Shown piece by piece: positions 23,819-33,393 of a stretch of DNA of 63,887 nt (the first letter of the stretch is position 1; each line of letters starts with the position of its first letter). The stretch lies in assembly GCA_045587205.1 (NCBI GenBank), contig JAZNBV010000040.1, positions 1 through 63,887 on the forward strand, read 5' to 3'. Position numbers and translations under genes: made by a program. The DNA comes from SIG78 sp045587205. Lineage in GTDB: Bacteria; Verrucomicrobiota; Lentisphaeria; Victivallales; Victivallaceae. The notes beneath the pieces were generated by a model. The model was not told where the DNA came from, did not search any database, and was given only the letters and a program-made list of their open reading frames with translations.

Positions 23819-25609
23819 ATGCTGGAAAATAATTGCGAGATCACCTGTCAGGGGATTGCCGCCAGCAGCGGTTATGCCATAGGCAGGGTGTGCTTTGTCC
23901 GGCACAATGAAAATTTTTATGTGGAACCCTCTGACCGCACCATAGATGCTGATGCGGTGCAAACAGAAATAAAATCATTCCGTGCAGCGCTGGATGAGGC
24001 ACGCAGTCAGATCGTTAAACTGCAGGAAGAACTGCGTAATAAAGCCGATGCCAGAGATGTGGGGATTTTTGATGCCCAGCTTTTGATTACCGATGACCAG
24101 ATGCTCACGCGCGAGGTCGAGCAGATGATCAGCAATGAGTTAAAACCGGCGGATTATGCGTTTTTCAAGGTGATTGAAAAGTTTGTGGCGGCATTTTCTC
24201 TGATGCCCGACAGTTATATAAAAGAACGTACTGCCGATATACGCGATGTTGCTGCGCGGGTACTCAAACAACTGCAGAAACACAGCAATGATGCTATGCA
24301 TTATGAGGATCAGCGGATCATTCTTTCGCACGATCTTACGCCTTCGGATACCGCGGCACTTGACCGGCGGCGGGTGCTTGGTTTTGCAGTGGAAACCGGC
24401 AGTGTATCTTCGCATACCGCCATTCTTGCACGCTCAATGCAGCTGCCGGCGGTGCTGGGGGTGCCGGGGGATTTTCTTGAAAAGATCAAAGATAACGATA
24501 TGCTGATCCTGGATGGATACAGCGGCAGATTGATATTGCACCCCACGCGCGAAACCGAAGCTGAATACCGCAGGAAAATGGAAGCCGCGCTGGTTTTTAT
24601 GCATAAACTTGCTGAAGAAAAACGTTTGAATGCGGAAACCCGCGACGGCTTTGTTGTACAACTTTCCGGTAATATCGAAAAAGTCGATGATGTCGGTCAG
24701 ATACACGAGTTCGGCGGTTGCGGGGTAGGTTTGTTCCGCAGCGAATATATGTTTTTGAACGCCAGCGGGCTGCCGGATGAAGAGGAACAGTTCAATGTGT
24801 ATTGCGCAATGCTGGAGAAAATGCGCGGCGAACCTGTTGTGGTCAGAACTCTGGATATCGGCGGCGATAAACTCGATCAGGCATTGCAGCGTTATCCGGA
24901 ACCCAATCCCTTTCTGGGGGTGCGCGGGATCCGTTTCTGTCTGCAGGAACGGCGCGATATATTCCGTACCCAACTGCGTGCGCTGATGCGTGCCGGGCGT
25001 TTCGGTAATCTTAAAGTTATGCTGCCGATGGTTACTTGCGTAGAAGAAATTATGCAAGTACGGCGCCTGATGGAAGATATCGGTGAAGAACTGCGCGAAA
25101 AACAGATTGAATACGCTCTGCATCTGCCGCTGGGAGCTATGATCGAAACTCCTGCTGCAGCCCTGTTGGCAGGACCGCTGGCGCAAGTGGTGGATTTTTT
25201 CAGTATCGGTACCAATGACCTGGTGCAATATACGCTGGCGGTTGACCGCACCAATGAACGGCTCAATTACCTGTATATGCCCACGCATCCGGCGGTGCTG
25301 ACTTTGATTGCCAACTGCGTGACGGTTGCGCGTAAGCACAATATACCCGTAAGTGTATGCGGTCAGATAGCCGGCGACCCGCGGTTTACTCCTATACTCG
25401 TGGGGATCGGGGTGCACGAATTAAGTATGCCGCCATCGGCGTTGGGACCGGTCAGACGGGTTATACGCAATCTGCAGATGACTGATGCGGAGCTCTCCGC
25501 ATTGCGGGTGCTGGAGTGTGAAACGCCGGAAAAGGCGTTGGATATATCTGTAAAGATGCTGCGCAAGGCGGCTCCGGAAATAGCCGATCTGGTGGCATCG
25601 GAAAATTGA
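23819..25609 (+). CDS. ptsI: PTS enzyme I (phosphoenolpyruvate-protein phosphotransferase)
   Basis: A 596-residue enzyme that takes phosphate from PEP and passes it to HPr. The phosphohistidine is in SVSSHTAILARS near residue 200; the PEP-binding barrel has GGCGVGLFRSEYMF, LDIGGDK and FFSIGTNDLVQYTLAVDR; the catalytic cysteine is in VSVCGQIAGDP (Q replaces the usual E of CGEMAGD). An AGGAG site precedes the ATG. No EIIA, EIIB or EIIC gene is nearby, so the relay may serve regulation as much as sugar transport; that is inference from this window only. Confidence 0.95.
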   Translation: MLENNCEITCQGIAASSGYAIGRVCFVRHNENFYVEPSDRTIDADAVQTEIKSFRAALDEARSQIVKLQEELRNKADARDVGIFDAQLLITDDQMLTREVEQMISNELKPADYAFFKVIEKFVAAFSLMPDSYIKERTADIRDVAARVLKQLQKHSNDAMHYEDQRIILSHDLTPSDTAALDRRRVLGFAVETGSVSSHTAILARSMQLPAVLGVPGDFLEKIKDNDMLILDGYSGRLILHPTRETEAEYRRKMEAALVFMHKLAEEKRLNAETRDGFVVQLSGNIEKVDDVGQIHEFGGCGVGLFRSEYMFLNASGLPDEEEQFNVYCAMLEKMRGEPVVVRTLDIGGDKLDQALQRYPEPNPFLGVRGIRFCLQERRDIFRTQLRALMRAGRFGNLKVMLPMVTCVEEIMQVRRLMEDIGEELREKQIEYALHLPLGAMIETPAAALLAGPLAQVVDFFSIGTNDLVQYTLAVDRTNERLNYLYMPTHPAVLTLIANCVTVARKHNIPVSVCGQIAGDPRFTPILVGIGVHELSMPPSALGPVRRVIRNLQMTDAELSALRVLECETPEKALDISVKMLRKAAPEIADLVASEN

Positions 25610-25641
25610 GAAGAGTTTTTTTCAGGGAAAGGTTTTGATAA

Positions 25642-26832
25642 ATGAGCAATCTGCTTTCAGAAAATATTGCCCGCGCGCTGGGCAATTCGTCAATGATCCG
25701 CAAGATGTTTGAAGCGGGTAATGAACTGCGTAAAAAATACGGCAGTGACAAAGTTTACGATTTCAGTCTGGGCAATCCTGATGTTCCTGCGCCCGCAGCT
25801 GTAAAAGATGCTTTGCGCAATATTGCTGAAAATGCCGATAAACCCTTTGCACTCGGCTATATGCCCAACGCCGGATATCCGGAATGCCGCGCCAGACTGG
25901 CAGAATATCTTACGCGCGAACAGGGTGTCACGGTTCCCGCATCATCGGTGATCGCCACCTGCGGTGCGGCCGGCGGTATCAATGCCTTTTTCCGTGCAGT
26001 TCTGGAAGCCGGCGACGAAGTGATCTGCCCGGCACCTTACTTTGTGGAATATGCTTTTTATGCGGGGAATTTTCAGGGTAAACTTCTGCCGGTGCCCAGC
26101 AAAAAAGATACCTTTGAACTGGATTGCAATGCCATTGCGGCAGCCATAACTGCCAAAACCCGTGCAGTGCTGGTAAATTCGCCCAACAACCCCACCGGTC
26201 AGATCTATACCAGAAAAGAACTTGAAGAGCTTTCTGAAGTTCTGCGCTGTGCAAGCAGGAAATACAACCGGGTGATCTATCTTATTGCCGATGAACCGTA
26301 CCGTTATCTCAATTATGATAATTGCGAAGTGCCGTCGGTCTTTTCGGTGTATGAGCACTCGGTGGTGATCGGCTCATTTTCCAAGACGCTTTCTCTGGCC
26401 GGCGAGCGTATCGGCTATGTGGCTGCCAATCCGGCAATGGAGAGAGTTGATGAACTTATCAATGGTGTGATTATGACCAACCGTATTCTGGGGTTTGTCA
26501 ACGCTCCGGCAGTGGCGCAGCAGATATTGATCGCCAGTGTGGATTCCACAATTGATCTTGATATCTACCGCCGCCGCCGCGATCTGATGGCACAGGTGCT
26601 TACCGATGCCGGGATCGAGTTTATGATGCCCAAAGGCGCGTTCTACTTTTTCCCGAAGTCACCGGTGGCGGATGAGCGCATATTTGTGGATAAACTTCTG
26701 CAGGAACGTGTATTGGCGGTGCCGGGCAGAGGTTTCGGTATGGAAGGATATTTCCGGCTGACCTTCTGTGTGGATGAAAAAATTATAGCCAACAGTGCGG
26801 CAAGTTTTAAAAACGCAATGAAAAATCTTTGA
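25642..26832 (+). CDS. Pyridoxal phosphate-dependent class I aminotransferase
   Basis: A 396-residue fold-type I aminotransferase of the aspartate aminotransferase superfamily. Visible are the NPDVPAP substrate loop, NSPNNPTGQIY (cofactor ring contact), IADEPYRYL (Asp to the pyridine nitrogen), and the Schiff-base lysine in GSFSKTLSLAGERIGY. RLTFC near the C-terminus carries the carboxylate-binding arginine. The family spans aspartate, alanine and aromatic substrates; specificity is not evident. It starts 32 bp after enzyme I with an AAAGG site. Confidence 0.92.
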   Translation: MSNLLSENIARALGNSSMIRKMFEAGNELRKKYGSDKVYDFSLGNPDVPAPAAVKDALRNIAENADKPFALGYMPNAGYPECRARLAEYLTREQGVTVPASSVIATCGAAGGINAFFRAVLEAGDEVICPAPYFVEYAFYAGNFQGKLLPVPSKKDTFELDCNAIAAAITAKTRAVLVNSPNNPTGQIYTRKELEELSEVLRCASRKYNRVIYLIADEPYRYLNYDNCEVPSVFSVYEHSVVIGSFSKTLSLAGERIGYVAANPAMERVDELINGVIMTNRILGFVNAPAVAQQILIASVDSTIDLDIYRRRRDLMAQVLTDAGIEFMMPKGAFYFFPKSPVADERIFVDKLLQERVLAVPGRGFGMEGYFRLTFCVDEKIIANSAASFKNAMKNL

Positions 26833-26862
26833 AAGAGCCGCTGTATAAAGTGATTTTTCAAG

Positions 26863-26890
26863 TTGTTTTGTGCGTTTGTTGTGCTATATT
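26863..26890 (+). promoter_or_regulatory. Predicted promoter of metX-metW
   Basis: TTGTTT (26863-26868), 16 bases, TATATT (26885-26890), about 65 bp before the metX start. No SAM riboswitch pattern was recognised between promoter and gene. Confidence 0.55.
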
Positions 26891-26954
26891 ATATATCCCG
26901 GAAAAAATGAAGTTGTTTCAATAAAATTGCAATCAGAGGCAATTGACAGATTTT

Positions 26955-28100
26955 ATGGAAAGTGAAAAGAAAGAATTTTTGCAGTCAAGAGCGCTGGATT
27001 ACCATTTCGGTGCCGGCGAAGAAAACGCTCTGCAGCTGGATTGCGGACGCAAACTCTTTGATGTTGCTCTGCGTTATGAAACTTACGGAACTCTTTCAGA
27101 ATCCGGGGATAACGCGGTGTTGATTTTTCACGCACTTTCCGGAGATGCTCACGTTGCCGGCAAATATACTCCCGAAGACCGCAAACCCGGCTGGTGGGAT
27201 GAAATGGTCGGGCCCGGCAAATTCATAGATACAGAAAAATACTTTGTTATCTGCAGCAACGTTATCGGCGGCTGTTCCGGTTCTACCGGACCGCGTTCGG
27301 TCAATCCGGCAACCGGGGAACTCTATAATCTGGATTTTCCGGTCATAACTATTGAAGATATGGTGCGCGCGCAAAAGCGTCTGATCGATCACCTGGGTAT
27401 CAAAAAACTGCTTGCAGCAGTTGGCGGTTCAATGGGCGGTATGCAGGCGTTGGCGTGGAGCAAACTTTATCCTGAAATGGTGCACAGTGTGGTGGCGATT
27501 GCCACAACTTATCAGTTGGGCCCGCAGAGTATTGCTTTTGACTGGGTAGGTTGTCAGGCGATCCGCAGTGATGGTGGATTTATGAACGGAAAATATACCG
27601 AAAATCCTGAACACGGTCTTGCCACTGCGCGGATGCTTGCCCATATAACCTATTTGAGCGATGAGTCGATGAGCCGCAAGTTCGGGCGCAATCTGCAGGA
27701 TGCTGAAAAATACAGTTTTGAACATAAACGCGACTTTGCAGTGGAAAGTTACCTCGAATATCAGGGACAGCGCTTTGTTGAACGATTTGATGCCAACAGC
27801 TATTTATATATAACCCGCGCTATTGATTACTTTGACCTTTCTGACGGCGGTGATCTGGCGGGTGCGCTTAAAGATATCAAATCGGATTTTCTGGTGGTAT
27901 CGTTTTCCAGCGATTGGCTTTTTACGACTAAACAGAGCGAAACTCTGATCAAGGCGTTGATCGCCAACGGGGTGAATTGTTCGTTTTGTGAAATCGATTC
28001 CAGTTACGGTCACGATGCTTTTCTGCTGGAAGTTGACCGGCTGGGCGCTTTGATAAGAGATTTTTTGCATAACCAGCGGGAGAAGTTCAATGGCAGGTAA
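26955..28100 (+). CDS. metX: Homoserine O-acetyltransferase
   Basis: A 381-residue alpha/beta hydrolase that acylates homoserine for methionine synthesis by direct sulfhydrylation. The catalytic triad is the serine in GGSMGGMQAL, the aspartate in SSDWLFTT and the histidine in YGHDAFLLE. NVIGGCSGSTGP is the family signature. ATG 26955 is chosen; a TTG at 26943 is only three bases from an AGAGG site and the ATG is 15 bases from it, so the exact start is unsure by four residues. It overlaps metW by 11 bp. Acetyl- versus succinyl-CoA preference is not decided by eye. Confidence 0.93.
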   Translation: MESEKKEFLQSRALDYHFGAGEENALQLDCGRKLFDVALRYETYGTLSESGDNAVLIFHALSGDAHVAGKYTPEDRKPGWWDEMVGPGKFIDTEKYFVICSNVIGGCSGSTGPRSVNPATGELYNLDFPVITIEDMVRAQKRLIDHLGIKKLLAAVGGSMGGMQALAWSKLYPEMVHSVVAIATTYQLGPQSIAFDWVGCQAIRSDGGFMNGKYTENPEHGLATARMLAHITYLSDESMSRKFGRNLQDAEKYSFEHKRDFAVESYLEYQGQRFVERFDANSYLYITRAIDYFDLSDGGDLAGALKDIKSDFLVVSFSSDWLFTTKQSETLIKALIANGVNCSFCEIDSSYGHDAFLLEVDRLGALIRDFLHNQREKFNGR

Positions 28101-28731
28101 AAATATACAACAGCAGCCCGCAGGAGATGATATTATCAGTCGTCCCGATCTGCGGAGAATCGCCGAACTTATCGAACCCGGCAGCCGGGTGCTGGATTTG
28201 GGGTGCGGCAACGGTGAATTTCTGCAATATCTGAAACGTACTAAAAATATCCGTCCGCTGGGAGTGGATCTGGATGCCGATATGGTCGGAGAATGTGTGA
28301 AACGCGGCATCCCGGTGGTGCACGGTGATTTGAACAGTCCGCTGGATTTTCTCGGTGAAGGCAGTTTTGATTGCGTATTGCTCACCCGGGTGTTGCAGGA
28401 ATTGAGCAATCCTGAACATATATTGCGTGAAGTAACGCGCATCGGCAAACGCGGATTGGTGGGGTTTATCAACTTCGGTCATATCCGCAACCGGCTGCAA
28501 TTGCTCTTTTCCGGCAGAATGCCCCGCAGTAAAACGCTGCCGCACGAATGGTATAATACCCCCAATATCCACCTGGGTACGATCCGGGATTTCCGGATAC
28601 TGTGCAAGGAGCTGGATATAGAGATCATCCGTTCGTTCCCCATCGGGCGCGACCGCAGTTATATGGATGTGAAACTGCCGAATCTGCTGGCAAATGCCTG
28701 TATTTTTGAGATTCGCGACCGCAAAAAATAA
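28090..28731 (+). CDS. metW: Methionine biosynthesis protein MetW
   Basis: A 213-residue methyltransferase-fold protein. The SAM-binding motif I is VLDLGCGNGEFLQYL near residue 38; later motifs VLLTRVLQEL and KRGLVGFINFGH are typical MetW. MetW usually follows metX and supports homoserine acylation, perhaps by interacting with MetX. The start lies inside metX, implying translational coupling. A weak site precedes the malic enzyme gene 46 bp further on. Confidence 0.92.
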   Translation: MAGKNIQQQPAGDDIISRPDLRRIAELIEPGSRVLDLGCGNGEFLQYLKRTKNIRPLGVDLDADMVGECVKRGIPVVHGDLNSPLDFLGEGSFDCVLLTRVLQELSNPEHILREVTRIGKRGLVGFINFGHIRNRLQLLFSGRMPRSKTLPHEWYNTPNIHLGTIRDFRILCKELDIEIIRSFPIGRDRSYMDVKLPNLLANACIFEIRDRKK

Positions 28732-28777
28732 TAAAAATAAACCTTTAATCACATATTTTATCAACGGAACAGATATT

Positions 28778-30115
28778 ATGAGCACTGACATCAAAGCTGC
28801 CGCATTGGCGTATCACGCAGAGCCGGAAGCCGGCAAGATCCATATTGTTTCCAGCAAACCCTGTGAAACCCAGCAGGAGTTGGCTCTTGCGTACACTCCA
28901 GGTGTGGCACAGCCCTGTCTGGAAATCAAAAATTCTCCGGAAAAAGTCTGGGAATACACCGGCAAAGGCAATATGGTCGCTGTGGTCAGCGACGGTACCG
29001 CAGTGTTGGGTTTGGGCAATATCGGGCCGGAAGCCGGTTTGCCGGTAATGGAAGGCAAGGCGGTACTCTTCAAGCGTTTTGCCGATATTGATGCTGTACC
29101 GATCTGTGTATCCAAGGTTTTCGGAGCCAACGGCAAGACTGATCCGGCGAAACTTATTGCGGTAACTGAATGCCTGGAACCGAGTTTCGGCGGTATCAAT
29201 CTGGAAGATATCGGAGCCCCCGCCTGTTTTGAAGTGGAACGGACACTCAAGGAAAAGATGAATATACCGGTTTTCCACGATGATCAGCACGGTACTGCGA
29301 TCATTTCGCTGGCGGCAATTATGAACGGCTTGAAAGTGGTGGGCAAGAAAATTGAAGATTGCCGCTTTGTGGTAAACGGTGCCGGTGCCGCCGGTTTGTC
29401 GTGCAGCCGGTTTTATCTGACTGCCGGAGCCAAATTGGAAAATATTATGCTTTGCGATATCAACGGAGTGCTGCATACCGGCAGAAATGATTTGAGCGAA
29501 GAGCAGAAAATGTTTGCCAAAGATACTCCGATGCGTACATTGGCTGAAGCGATCAGAGGCGCCGATATATTCCTCGGATTTTCCGCTCCGGATTGTGTTA
29601 CAGCAGATATGGTTAAATCGATGAACCGGGATGCAATTGTCTTTGCTATGGCCAACCCCACTCCGGAAATTTTCCCGGATGTTGCATTGGCCGCCGGTGC
29701 TGCCCTGGCAGGTTCAGGCCGCAGTGACTTCCCGAACCAGATAAATAATGCACTGGGGTTCCCCGGTGTATTCCGCGGAGCGCTGGACGTGCGGGCTAAT
29801 AATATTAATGAAGAGATGAAAATCGCTGCCAGTGAAGCTCTTGCAGAATTGGCTGCTATGGAAATACCTGAAGATATCAAAGCCGAATTGAAAAAAGCCT
29901 ATCCGGCTGATGCCGCCCGCGGTACATTTGACGGTCCTGCCGGTATCCGTATGGATATGATCATACCTAAACCCTTTGACCCGCGTGTGGTACCGCACGT
30001 GGCGCGTAAGGTTGCTGAAGCGGCAATCAGAACCAATGTTGCTGCAATCAGGATCGACGACTTTGATGCCTATGAAAAGAGCGTGCGCGAACGCATTGAA
30101 AAATCGCGCGGATAA
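28778..30115 (+). CDS. Malic enzyme (oxaloacetate-decarboxylating malate dehydrogenase)
   Basis: A 445-residue short-form malic enzyme converting malate to pyruvate and CO2 with NAD(P)+. The N-terminal domain carries TPGVAQPC, DGTAVLGLGNIGPEAG and KAVLFKRFADID, where the lysine and the metal-binding residues lie; FHDDQHGTAI is the metal motif; NGAGAAGLSCSRFY is the dinucleotide-binding loop. No phosphotransacetylase domain is attached. ATG 28778 gives the usual beginning; the frame is open upstream but overlaps metW. A hairpin terminator follows at 30148. Confidence 0.93.
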   Translation: MSTDIKAAALAYHAEPEAGKIHIVSSKPCETQQELALAYTPGVAQPCLEIKNSPEKVWEYTGKGNMVAVVSDGTAVLGLGNIGPEAGLPVMEGKAVLFKRFADIDAVPICVSKVFGANGKTDPAKLIAVTECLEPSFGGINLEDIGAPACFEVERTLKEKMNIPVFHDDQHGTAIISLAAIMNGLKVVGKKIEDCRFVVNGAGAAGLSCSRFYLTAGAKLENIMLCDINGVLHTGRNDLSEEQKMFAKDTPMRTLAEAIRGADIFLGFSAPDCVTADMVKSMNRDAIVFAMANPTPEIFPDVALAAGAALAGSGRSDFPNQINNALGFPGVFRGALDVRANNINEEMKIAASEALAELAAMEIPEDIKAELKKAYPADAARGTFDGPAGIRMDMIIPKPFDPRVVPHVARKVAEAAIRTNVAAIRIDDFDAYEKSVRERIEKSRG

Positions 30116-30147
30116 TAGAGTTTTCTGTATTTGAATAAAAATCATCC

Positions 30148-30196
30148 GGGCTGTTGCAAAACCTCAAAAAGGCAAGCGGCAGCCCTTGATGTTTTT
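30148..30196 (+). terminator. Intrinsic terminator after malic enzyme
   Basis: GGGCTGTTGC (30148-30157) pairs with GCGGCAGCCC (30176-30185), ten pairs with two G-U wobbles, then a short T-rich tail. It belongs to the recurrent GGCTG(C/T)TGC hairpin type. Confidence 0.7.
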
Positions 30197-30256
30197 ATCC
30201 GCGTGAAAATTGCCGTCAAATGCTTGAGTCATAGGTTTTTTTGTTCGGGTTGAGGT

Positions 30257-30284
30257 TTGAAAAAATCGTACTTGATGCTATATT
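30257..30284 (+). promoter_or_regulatory. Predicted promoter of lepA-lepB
   Basis: TTGAAA (30257-30262), 16 bases, TATATT (30279-30284), 45 bp before the lepA start. Confidence 0.6.
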
Positions 30285-30328
30285 ATTTGTCAAGTGTATA
30301 AAAAATAAAGCAAACAGGAGATAAACCT

Positions 30329-32128
30329 TTGAAACATATCCGTAATTTTTCGATTATTGCCCATATCGACCACGGTAAATCCACGCTTGCCGACCGTCTG
30401 CTGGAATACACCGGTACGGTGGAAAAACGCGAGATGCAGGACCAGCTGCTGGATGGTATGGATCTGGAGCGCGAACGCGGCATTACCATTAAATCCCACC
30501 CGGTGCGGATGAATTACAAAGCGCAATCGGGTGAAGATTATCAGATCAACCTTATTGATACACCAGGACACGTGGACTTCAACTACGAAGTGAGCCGTTC
30601 GCTCGGCGCGTGCGAAGGCGCGCTGCTGCTGATCGATGCCACGCAGGGCGTGCAGGCGCAGACTGTGGCAAATGTAAATCTGGCGTTCAAGGAAAATCTG
30701 CATATCATACCTCTGATCAACAAGATCGATTTGCCGGCGGCGAACCTGGAACTCTGTTATGAGCAGATGGAAGAGGTGCTGGCTATTCCGCGCGAAGAGG
30801 CGCTGCTGGTTTCCGGGAAAACCGGGGAGGGGGTACCGGAACTTTTTGAAGCGGTTGTTGACCGCATTCCGGCACCGGTTGAACGCGAAGGCAATCCCAG
30901 TGCATTGATTTTTGACTCGACTTACGATTCTTACCGCGGGGTAGTGGTGTATGTGCGGGTGATGTCCGGCTCATTCAGACGCGGCGACCGGATGAAACTC
31001 TTCAGTACCGGGTTGGAAAGTGAAATCAAGGAAGTGGGCTTTTTCAGCCCTGAAATGCGCGCTGCAGAGTGCTTGAGTGCCGGCGAAGTAGGGTACCTTA
31101 TTCCCAATATCAAGAGTCCTTCCGATACTAAAATCGGTGATACGGTCACGCTTTCGCGGATGCCTTGCGAAGAACCGCTGCCGGGTTTCAAGGAAGTGCG
31201 TCCGATGGTTTTCAGCGGTATCTACCCCATTGACAGTGCGGATTATGACCAGCTCAAGTTCAGTATGAGCAAACTTCAGCTCAACGATGCGGCATTTATC
31301 TATCAGGCAGAAAGTTCTGCGGCGCTGGGATTCGGTTTCCGCTGCGGTTTTCTGGGGCTGCTGCATATGGAGATCATCCAGGAGCGTCTGCGGCGCGAAT
31401 ATAATATGGATATTATTGCCACTTACCCCAGCGTCATCTATCACGTTTATCTCAAAGATGGTTCGATGGTGGAAGTGGACAACCCGGTTTATCTGCCCGA
31501 CCCGTCGGGAATCGACCGCATAGAAGAACCGCTGATTGCGGCGCATCTGATGCTGCCGAATACATATATCGGGGATGTGATGAATCTGATTATGAGCAAG
31601 CGCGGGATCTGTACACGCACAGATTCAGTGGATGCCAACCACGTTATAATCACCGCTGAATTGCCGATGCACGAAATATTGATCGACTTTCACGATAAGC
31701 TCAAGAGCATCACCCGCGGATACGGCAGTATGGATTACGAACCCGCCGGATACCGCGCGGATAAACTGGTCAAACTGGATATTCTGGTAAACGGCGAACC
31801 GGTGGATGCGTTTGCTTCGATTGTTCACGCGGATATGGCGTACGGCCGGGGCAGACAGATCTGCGAACGGCTTAAAGATGTGATTCCCGCCCAACAGTTC
31901 CAGATCGCCATTCAGGCGGCGATCGGCGGCAAAGTGGTGGCGCGTGAAACAATCCGCCAGCTGCGCAAAAACGTGCTTGCCAAGTGTTACGGCGGGGATA
32001 TTACCCGTAAACGCAAACTCCTCGAAAAGCAGAAAGAGGGGAAAAAGCGTATGAAGATGATCGGTCAGGTGAATATTCCGCAGGAAGCCTTTGTGGCGGT
32101 GCTGCGCAACAACGATGATGATAATTGA
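30329..32128 (+). CDS. lepA: Elongation factor 4 (LepA), TTG start
   Basis: A 599-residue translational GTPase that acts on stalled or mistranslocated ribosomes. G1 is AHIDHGKST, G2 RGITIKS, G3 DTPGHVDF, G4 NKIDLP; domains II, III and V and the LepA-specific C-terminus (MDYEPAGYRADKLVKLDILVNGEPVDA in part) follow. The start codon is TTG, supported by AGGAG nine bases upstream and by the family's usual beginning MKHIRNFSIIAHIDHGKST. lepB follows 11 bp downstream, the order seen in many bacteria. Confidence 0.97.
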   Translation: MKHIRNFSIIAHIDHGKSTLADRLLEYTGTVEKREMQDQLLDGMDLERERGITIKSHPVRMNYKAQSGEDYQINLIDTPGHVDFNYEVSRSLGACEGALLLIDATQGVQAQTVANVNLAFKENLHIIPLINKIDLPAANLELCYEQMEEVLAIPREEALLVSGKTGEGVPELFEAVVDRIPAPVEREGNPSALIFDSTYDSYRGVVVYVRVMSGSFRRGDRMKLFSTGLESEIKEVGFFSPEMRAAECLSAGEVGYLIPNIKSPSDTKIGDTVTLSRMPCEEPLPGFKEVRPMVFSGIYPIDSADYDQLKFSMSKLQLNDAAFIYQAESSAALGFGFRCGFLGLLHMEIIQERLRREYNMDIIATYPSVIYHVYLKDGSMVEVDNPVYLPDPSGIDRIEEPLIAAHLMLPNTYIGDVMNLIMSKRGICTRTDSVDANHVIITAELPMHEILIDFHDKLKSITRGYGSMDYEPAGYRADKLVKLDILVNGEPVDAFASIVHADMAYGRGRQICERLKDVIPAQQFQIAIQAAIGGKVVARETIRQLRKNVLAKCYGGDITRKRKLLEKQKEGKKRMKMIGQVNIPQEAFVAVLRNNDDDN

Positions 32129-32139
32129 GAGATATAACA

Positions 32140-33372
32140 ATGCTGTTCCGGGGAAAAATCAGAGATTATATGCTGAAACGCAAGTTGAAAAAGCATCTTG
32201 CGGCAGTAAAAAATTTCCGTCATACCGATGAGGATATATTGCCGGAACAGGCGTTGAAAGAGCTCGATGAAGTGATCGCCAATGGCGGCAGGCTTTTATC
32301 CGGTCCCGCCGCTGAACCGGTAAAAAACTGGCTGAATGAAGCAAATGAGGTGGTGAAATGTTATAATCCACACTGCTCGATACGCGAAATTCTCGATATA
32401 CTTGCTGTGGCGTTGATGGTGGCGTTCGGCATAAGAGCACTCTTTTTTCAGCCGTTCAAGATTCCCACCAGCTCAATGCAGCCCACACTCTACGGCATAC
32501 ACTATATCGATTCAGATAAGGCGCAGCAGCACCACGGAGTGAGTCCGCTGTTCGGTAAGTTGGGCAAGGTTGGTAATTATCTTGTATTTGCTTCGCGCAA
32601 GGCGGAATTGGAGCTGAAAAATCCGGTGCTGATGGGTAGAGAGATCTATCCGGTAAAAGAAGGTATTATTTTTGATTCCACACTGCTGCCGTTCAGTGAC
32701 GGCAGTTCGGCAGTAATGCCGGGGGTGCCGTCAAAGGTGGTGGATTATATGTCGCTGTTTCCCGGTAAACTGCTTTCAGGGAAAGTTATTGATGGATTCC
32801 TTTCCGACGGCGACCACCTGTTTGTCAACCGTTTGAGTCTGCATTTCCGGGAGCCGGCGCGGGGGGATGTAATGGTTTTTTCCACCGAAAATATTACCGG
32901 TCCCGGCGGGGAGCGTCCCGCGGAGAGTGGCGACTATTACATCAAACGCCTGGTTGGATTGCCGCTTGATACACTTAAAATTATGGATGATATACTTTAT
33001 ATCAAACCGCACGGAGCAGAAAAGTTTGTGCCGGTATATGAATTGTGCCCTGCAATGAAAAAAATTTATTCCGGTAAGGGCGGTTATCAGGGACACAGCA
33101 ACCGGATACCCGGTCTGACCAATTTTCTGCGGCACAATGATGAAGAATATGTTGTACCGCCTGACCACTACTTTATGCTGGGCGATAATACCCGGTTCAG
33201 TGCCGACAGCCGGGTGTGGGGGCCGGTGCCGCGGCGAAATCTGATCGGGCGGCCGGCAATCGTGTTCTGGCCGTTTTCGCGCCGGTGGGGCACGGTGGAC
33301 AGACTTGAACCGCTTAATGTGCCTACCGGACAGGCGGGAGTGCGGACATATCCGAGTATGAATTTACAATAA
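32140..33372 (+). CDS. lepB: Signal peptidase I, large form
   Basis: A 410-residue membrane serine protease that removes signal peptides on the outer face of the inner membrane. A membrane segment (ILAVALMVAFGIRALFF) lies near residue 90. The catalytic serine is in PTSSMQPTL, the lysine in YYIKRLVGLPLD; box E is MLGDNTRFSADSRVWGPV. The stretch between serine and lysine is much longer than in E. coli, and the first 85 residues are an extra cytoplasmic part; both are common in this group of phyla. The ATG at 32140 follows GAGAG; a TTG at 32125 would overlap lepA. Confidence 0.93.
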   Translation: MLFRGKIRDYMLKRKLKKHLAAVKNFRHTDEDILPEQALKELDEVIANGGRLLSGPAAEPVKNWLNEANEVVKCYNPHCSIREILDILAVALMVAFGIRALFFQPFKIPTSSMQPTLYGIHYIDSDKAQQHHGVSPLFGKLGKVGNYLVFASRKAELELKNPVLMGREIYPVKEGIIFDSTLLPFSDGSSAVMPGVPSKVVDYMSLFPGKLLSGKVIDGFLSDGDHLFVNRLSLHFREPARGDVMVFSTENITGPGGERPAESGDYYIKRLVGLPLDTLKIMDDILYIKPHGAEKFVPVYELCPAMKKIYSGKGGYQGHSNRIPGLTNFLRHNDEEYVVPPDHYFMLGDNTRFSADSRVWGPVPRRNLIGRPAIVFWPFSRRWGTVDRLEPLNVPTGQAGVRTYPSMNLQ

Positions 33373-33393
33373 GCAGTTTTTGAGGTATATAAT

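Noticed and set aside
26833..26954. SAM riboswitch before metX
   Set aside because: The 60-odd bases between promoter and start are too short and do not show the conserved SAM-I or SAM-II pairing.
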